Shown here piece by piece: positions 31,299 through 32,765 of a DNA stretch of 32,765 bases (its first letter is position 1; each line of letters opens with the position of its first letter). Source of the stretch: Lachnospiraceae bacterium. GTDB lineage: Bacteria > Bacillota_A > Clostridia > Lachnospirales > Lachnospiraceae. Made by a program: the position numbers and the translations under genes. A model generated the notes under the pieces. That model was not told where the DNA came from and did no database searches. It was given only the letters and a program-made list of their open reading frames with translations. The stretch lies in NCBI GenBank assembly GCA_017542725.1, contig JAFXWR010000024.1, positions 1 through 32,765 of the forward strand, read 5' to 3'.

Positions 31299-31321
31299 AC
31301 CTTCTCCTCATGTAACACTAT

Positions 31322-31330
31322 ATTATACCA
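31322..31330 (-). promoter_or_regulatory. Extended -10 promoter for hom-lysC-asd
   Basis: TGGTATAAT on the minus strand (-10 TATAAT at 31322-31327). No good -35 is found, which fits an extended -10 type. The 83-bp gap between hom and the divergent thrC is otherwise A/T-rich, with TATACT (31344-31349) as a possible weak -10 for thrC. Confidence 0.6.
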
Positions 31331-31361
31331 CAAAAAAAACATATATACTATATCGCAATTA

Positions 31362-31379
31362 TATGCTAAAATAAGCATA
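31362..31379. promoter_or_regulatory. Dyad immediately before thrC
   Basis: TATGCT (31362-31367) and AGCATA (31374-31379) are an inverted repeat with a 6-bp spacer, ending two bases before the thrC ATG, where an SD would normally be. It could be an operator or a hairpin that limits translation. Confidence 0.35.
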
Positions 31380-31381
31380 AT

Positions 31382-32765
31382 ATGAAACTATATTCAACAA
31401 GAAATTTAAATGAAATTAAAAACCCGAAAGACGCCATCATAAAAGGCCTATCCGATGACGGCGGTCTATACTGTCCAAAATACGAAGACATAGTAGCACA
31501 CAAGTTTGACATAGGGAAACTACTTTCAAATGATTACAAGTCAACTGCCAAGCTTGTCTTCAGTATCTTTCTCGACGACTTTACAGATGCAGAAATTGAA
31601 AACTGCATAAACTTAGCATACAACAAAAACAATTTCGACGTAGACTCTCGTAAGGGCGAGTTGCCCGAGCCCAATTTCAACATTGCACCTGTTACAAAAA
31701 TCGGCAACAACTATTTAATGGAACTCTACCACGGTCCTACCTCAGCATTTAAAGATGTCGCTCTCACTATCCTTCCACAATTTTTAACCACTGCATATAA
31801 AAGCAAAGGCGAAAACAAAAAAATTTATATCTTAACCGCCACATCAGGTGACACAGGCAAGGCTGCACTCTCTGGATTTAAAGATGTAGAAAATACAATC
31901 ATCACAGTTTTTTATCCAACTGATGGTGTATCAAATATTCAGAAACTTCAGATGCAAACATCTGAAGGAAAAAATGTTTCTGTAGTTGCATTAAAAGGTG
32001 ATTTTGATGATTGCCAGAGACTCGTAAAAGAAATTTATACAGATATTGAAATCAAAAATCTTTGCGAAGAAAACAATGTTGTTTTATCAAGTGCCAACTC
32101 AATTAATATTGGACGACTTGTACCACAAATAGTTTATTACATTCAAACATATATTGACTTGGTAAATGCAAATAATATAAAGCTTGGCGACAAAATAAAT
32201 TTCGTTGTGCCAACTGGAAACTTCGGTGACATACTTGCCGGCTTCATTGCAAAACTTCTCGGAACTCCAATTAATAAACTAATCTGTGCAAGCAATGACA
32301 ACAACATTCTAACTGATTTTATAAATACAGGGATTTACAATAAAAAGAGAGAACTCTATAAGACAATCTCACCATCAATGGACATACTTGTATCAAGTAA
32401 TCTTGAGAGACTTTTATTTTTACTATCTGGAAATGATGCTGACTTCGTCCGTGGTATTATGAACTCACTCAACAAAACTGGCGAATATAGAATTGATGAA
32501 ATTTTACTTAATAAAATTAAAGAGCACTTTGTAGCTTATTATGCAACACAAGATGAGTGCAAAAAAACTATAAAAGATGCATTCGAAAACGATAAACGAA
32601 TCATAGACACTCACACTGCCGTAGCCTATGCCTGCCTAAAGAAATATGGGCATTACGAACCTTCTGTGGTTCTCTCAACTGCTAGCCCATACAAATTTGC
32701 CCGCGATGTCCTTAAATGTATTTGTGACAGCGACATAGACACAATTGACGATTTTGCATGCCTTG
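31382..32765 (+). CDS. thrC: Threonine synthase, cut by the window edge
   Basis: The reading frame is open from the ATG at 31382 to the right edge (461 codons); the 3' end lies outside. Threonine synthase converts O-phosphohomoserine to threonine with pyridoxal phosphate. The N-terminus MKLYSTRNL, DDGGLYCP near residue 27, the PLP lysine in GPTSAFKD (Lys124), TATSGDTGKAAL, SSANSINIGRL and PTGNFGDILAG are all present, so the gene is intact as far as seen. Residues 89-98 (SRKGELPEPN) are coded by a diverged dispersed repeat, in frame. There is no SD before the ATG; a dyad occupies that position. It is divergent from hom-lysC-asd. ThrB, the enzyme that makes its substrate, is not in the window. 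Confidence 0.95.
   Translation, partial: MKLYSTRNLNEIKNPKDAIIKGLSDDGGLYCPKYEDIVAHKFDIGKLLSNDYKSTAKLVFSIFLDDFTDAEIENCINLAYNKNNFDVDSRKGELPEPNFNIAPVTKIGNNYLMELYHGPTSAFKDVALTILPQFLTTAYKSKGENKKIYILTATSGDTGKAALSGFKDVENTIITVFYPTDGVSNIQKLQMQTSEGKNVSVVALKGDFDDCQRLVKEIYTDIEIKNLCEENNVVLSSANSINIGRLVPQIVYYIQTYIDLVNANNIKLGDKINFVVPTGNFGDILAGFIAKLLGTPINKLICASNDNNILTDFINTGIYNKKRELYKTISPSMDILVSSNLERLLFLLSGNDADFVRGIMNSLNKTGEYRIDEILLNKIKEHFVAYYATQDECKKTIKDAFENDKRIIDTHTAVAYACLKKYGHYEPSVVLSTASPYKFARDVLKCICDSDIDTIDDFACL
31651..31672 (+). repeat. Diverged dispersed repeat inside thrC
   Basis: TAAGGGCGAG and then TTGCCCGAGCCC: GGGC/GCCC ends with a CGAG on each side, as in the family core, much more GC-rich than its surroundings. 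It is read in frame as KGELPEP, at the N-terminal side of the PLP domain. Confidence 0.6.

Noticed and set aside
31299..31381. T-box or lysine/threonine leader before hom or thrC
   Set aside because: The divergent gap is only 83 bp and has none of the conserved structural elements.

Overview
This is an AT-rich window of chromosome with consistently strong Shine-Dalgarno (SD) sequences (AGGAGG type) and a Firmicutes gene set: ComEC, DegV, a DUF4349 protein, a CmpB-type membrane protein, an ECF transporter S component and a short-form pyruvate kinase. A low-GC member of the Clostridia, possibly Lachnospiraceae-like, is the best guess; no rRNA or taxonomic marker is present to settle it. All genes are on the minus strand except pyruvate kinase (pyk) and threonine synthase (thrC). 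I saw no tRNA, rRNA, CRISPR array, transposase or integrase.

Layout. (1) 1-5.1 kb is housekeeping: comEC, a DegV-family gene overlapping it, a bacterial ferritin with its own promoter, and a DUF4349 membrane protein. The DUF4349 leader holds four tandem 34-bp repeats, and its promoter shares a 12-mer with a promoter at the left window edge. (2) 5.2-16.4 kb is a defence island. A small acidic ORF and an unrecognised 192-residue protein lead into a type I restriction-modification operon in the order hsdM, a 2-TM protein, hsdS, a 57-residue membrane peptide, an LPO_1073/Vpar_1526-like protein, hsdR. Upstream of it is a second unit with its own strong promoter: an OLD-like ATPase, a translationally coupled RloB/TOPRIM-like protein and a 100-residue tail-anchored coiled-coil protein. 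(3) 16.4-21.1 kb looks like one six-gene transcription unit: a cation diffusion facilitator, an ECF S component, a patatin, an iron-sulfur-type flavoprotein, RhuM and a small acidic protein. It runs from a clear promoter to a clear intrinsic terminator. (4) pyk is divergent from it. (5) 22.7-31.3 kb runs hom, lysC, asd, a lipoprotein, a CmpB-like protein, an acyl-adenylate ligase and an alpha/beta hydrolase fused to a methyltransferase-like region and a STAS domain. thrC is divergent from hom and runs off the right edge. LysC, Asd, Hom and ThrC cover aspartate to threonine except homoserine kinase (ThrB), which is not in the window.

The most striking structure is a family of short GC-rich hairpin repeats (core GTAGGGGCGAGC...GCGAGCCC) scattered from 16.7 to 31.7 kb and absent from 1-16.69 kb. 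They occupy four successive intergenic gaps of one operon, supply the TAG stop codon of three genes, abut the SD of the next gene, and are inserted in frame inside two proteins. Other points of interest are the accessory genes embedded in the hsd operon, two of which carry the same N-rich motif from a local duplication, and the hydrolase-methyltransferase-STAS fusion whose STAS domain lacks the usual phospho-acceptor serine.
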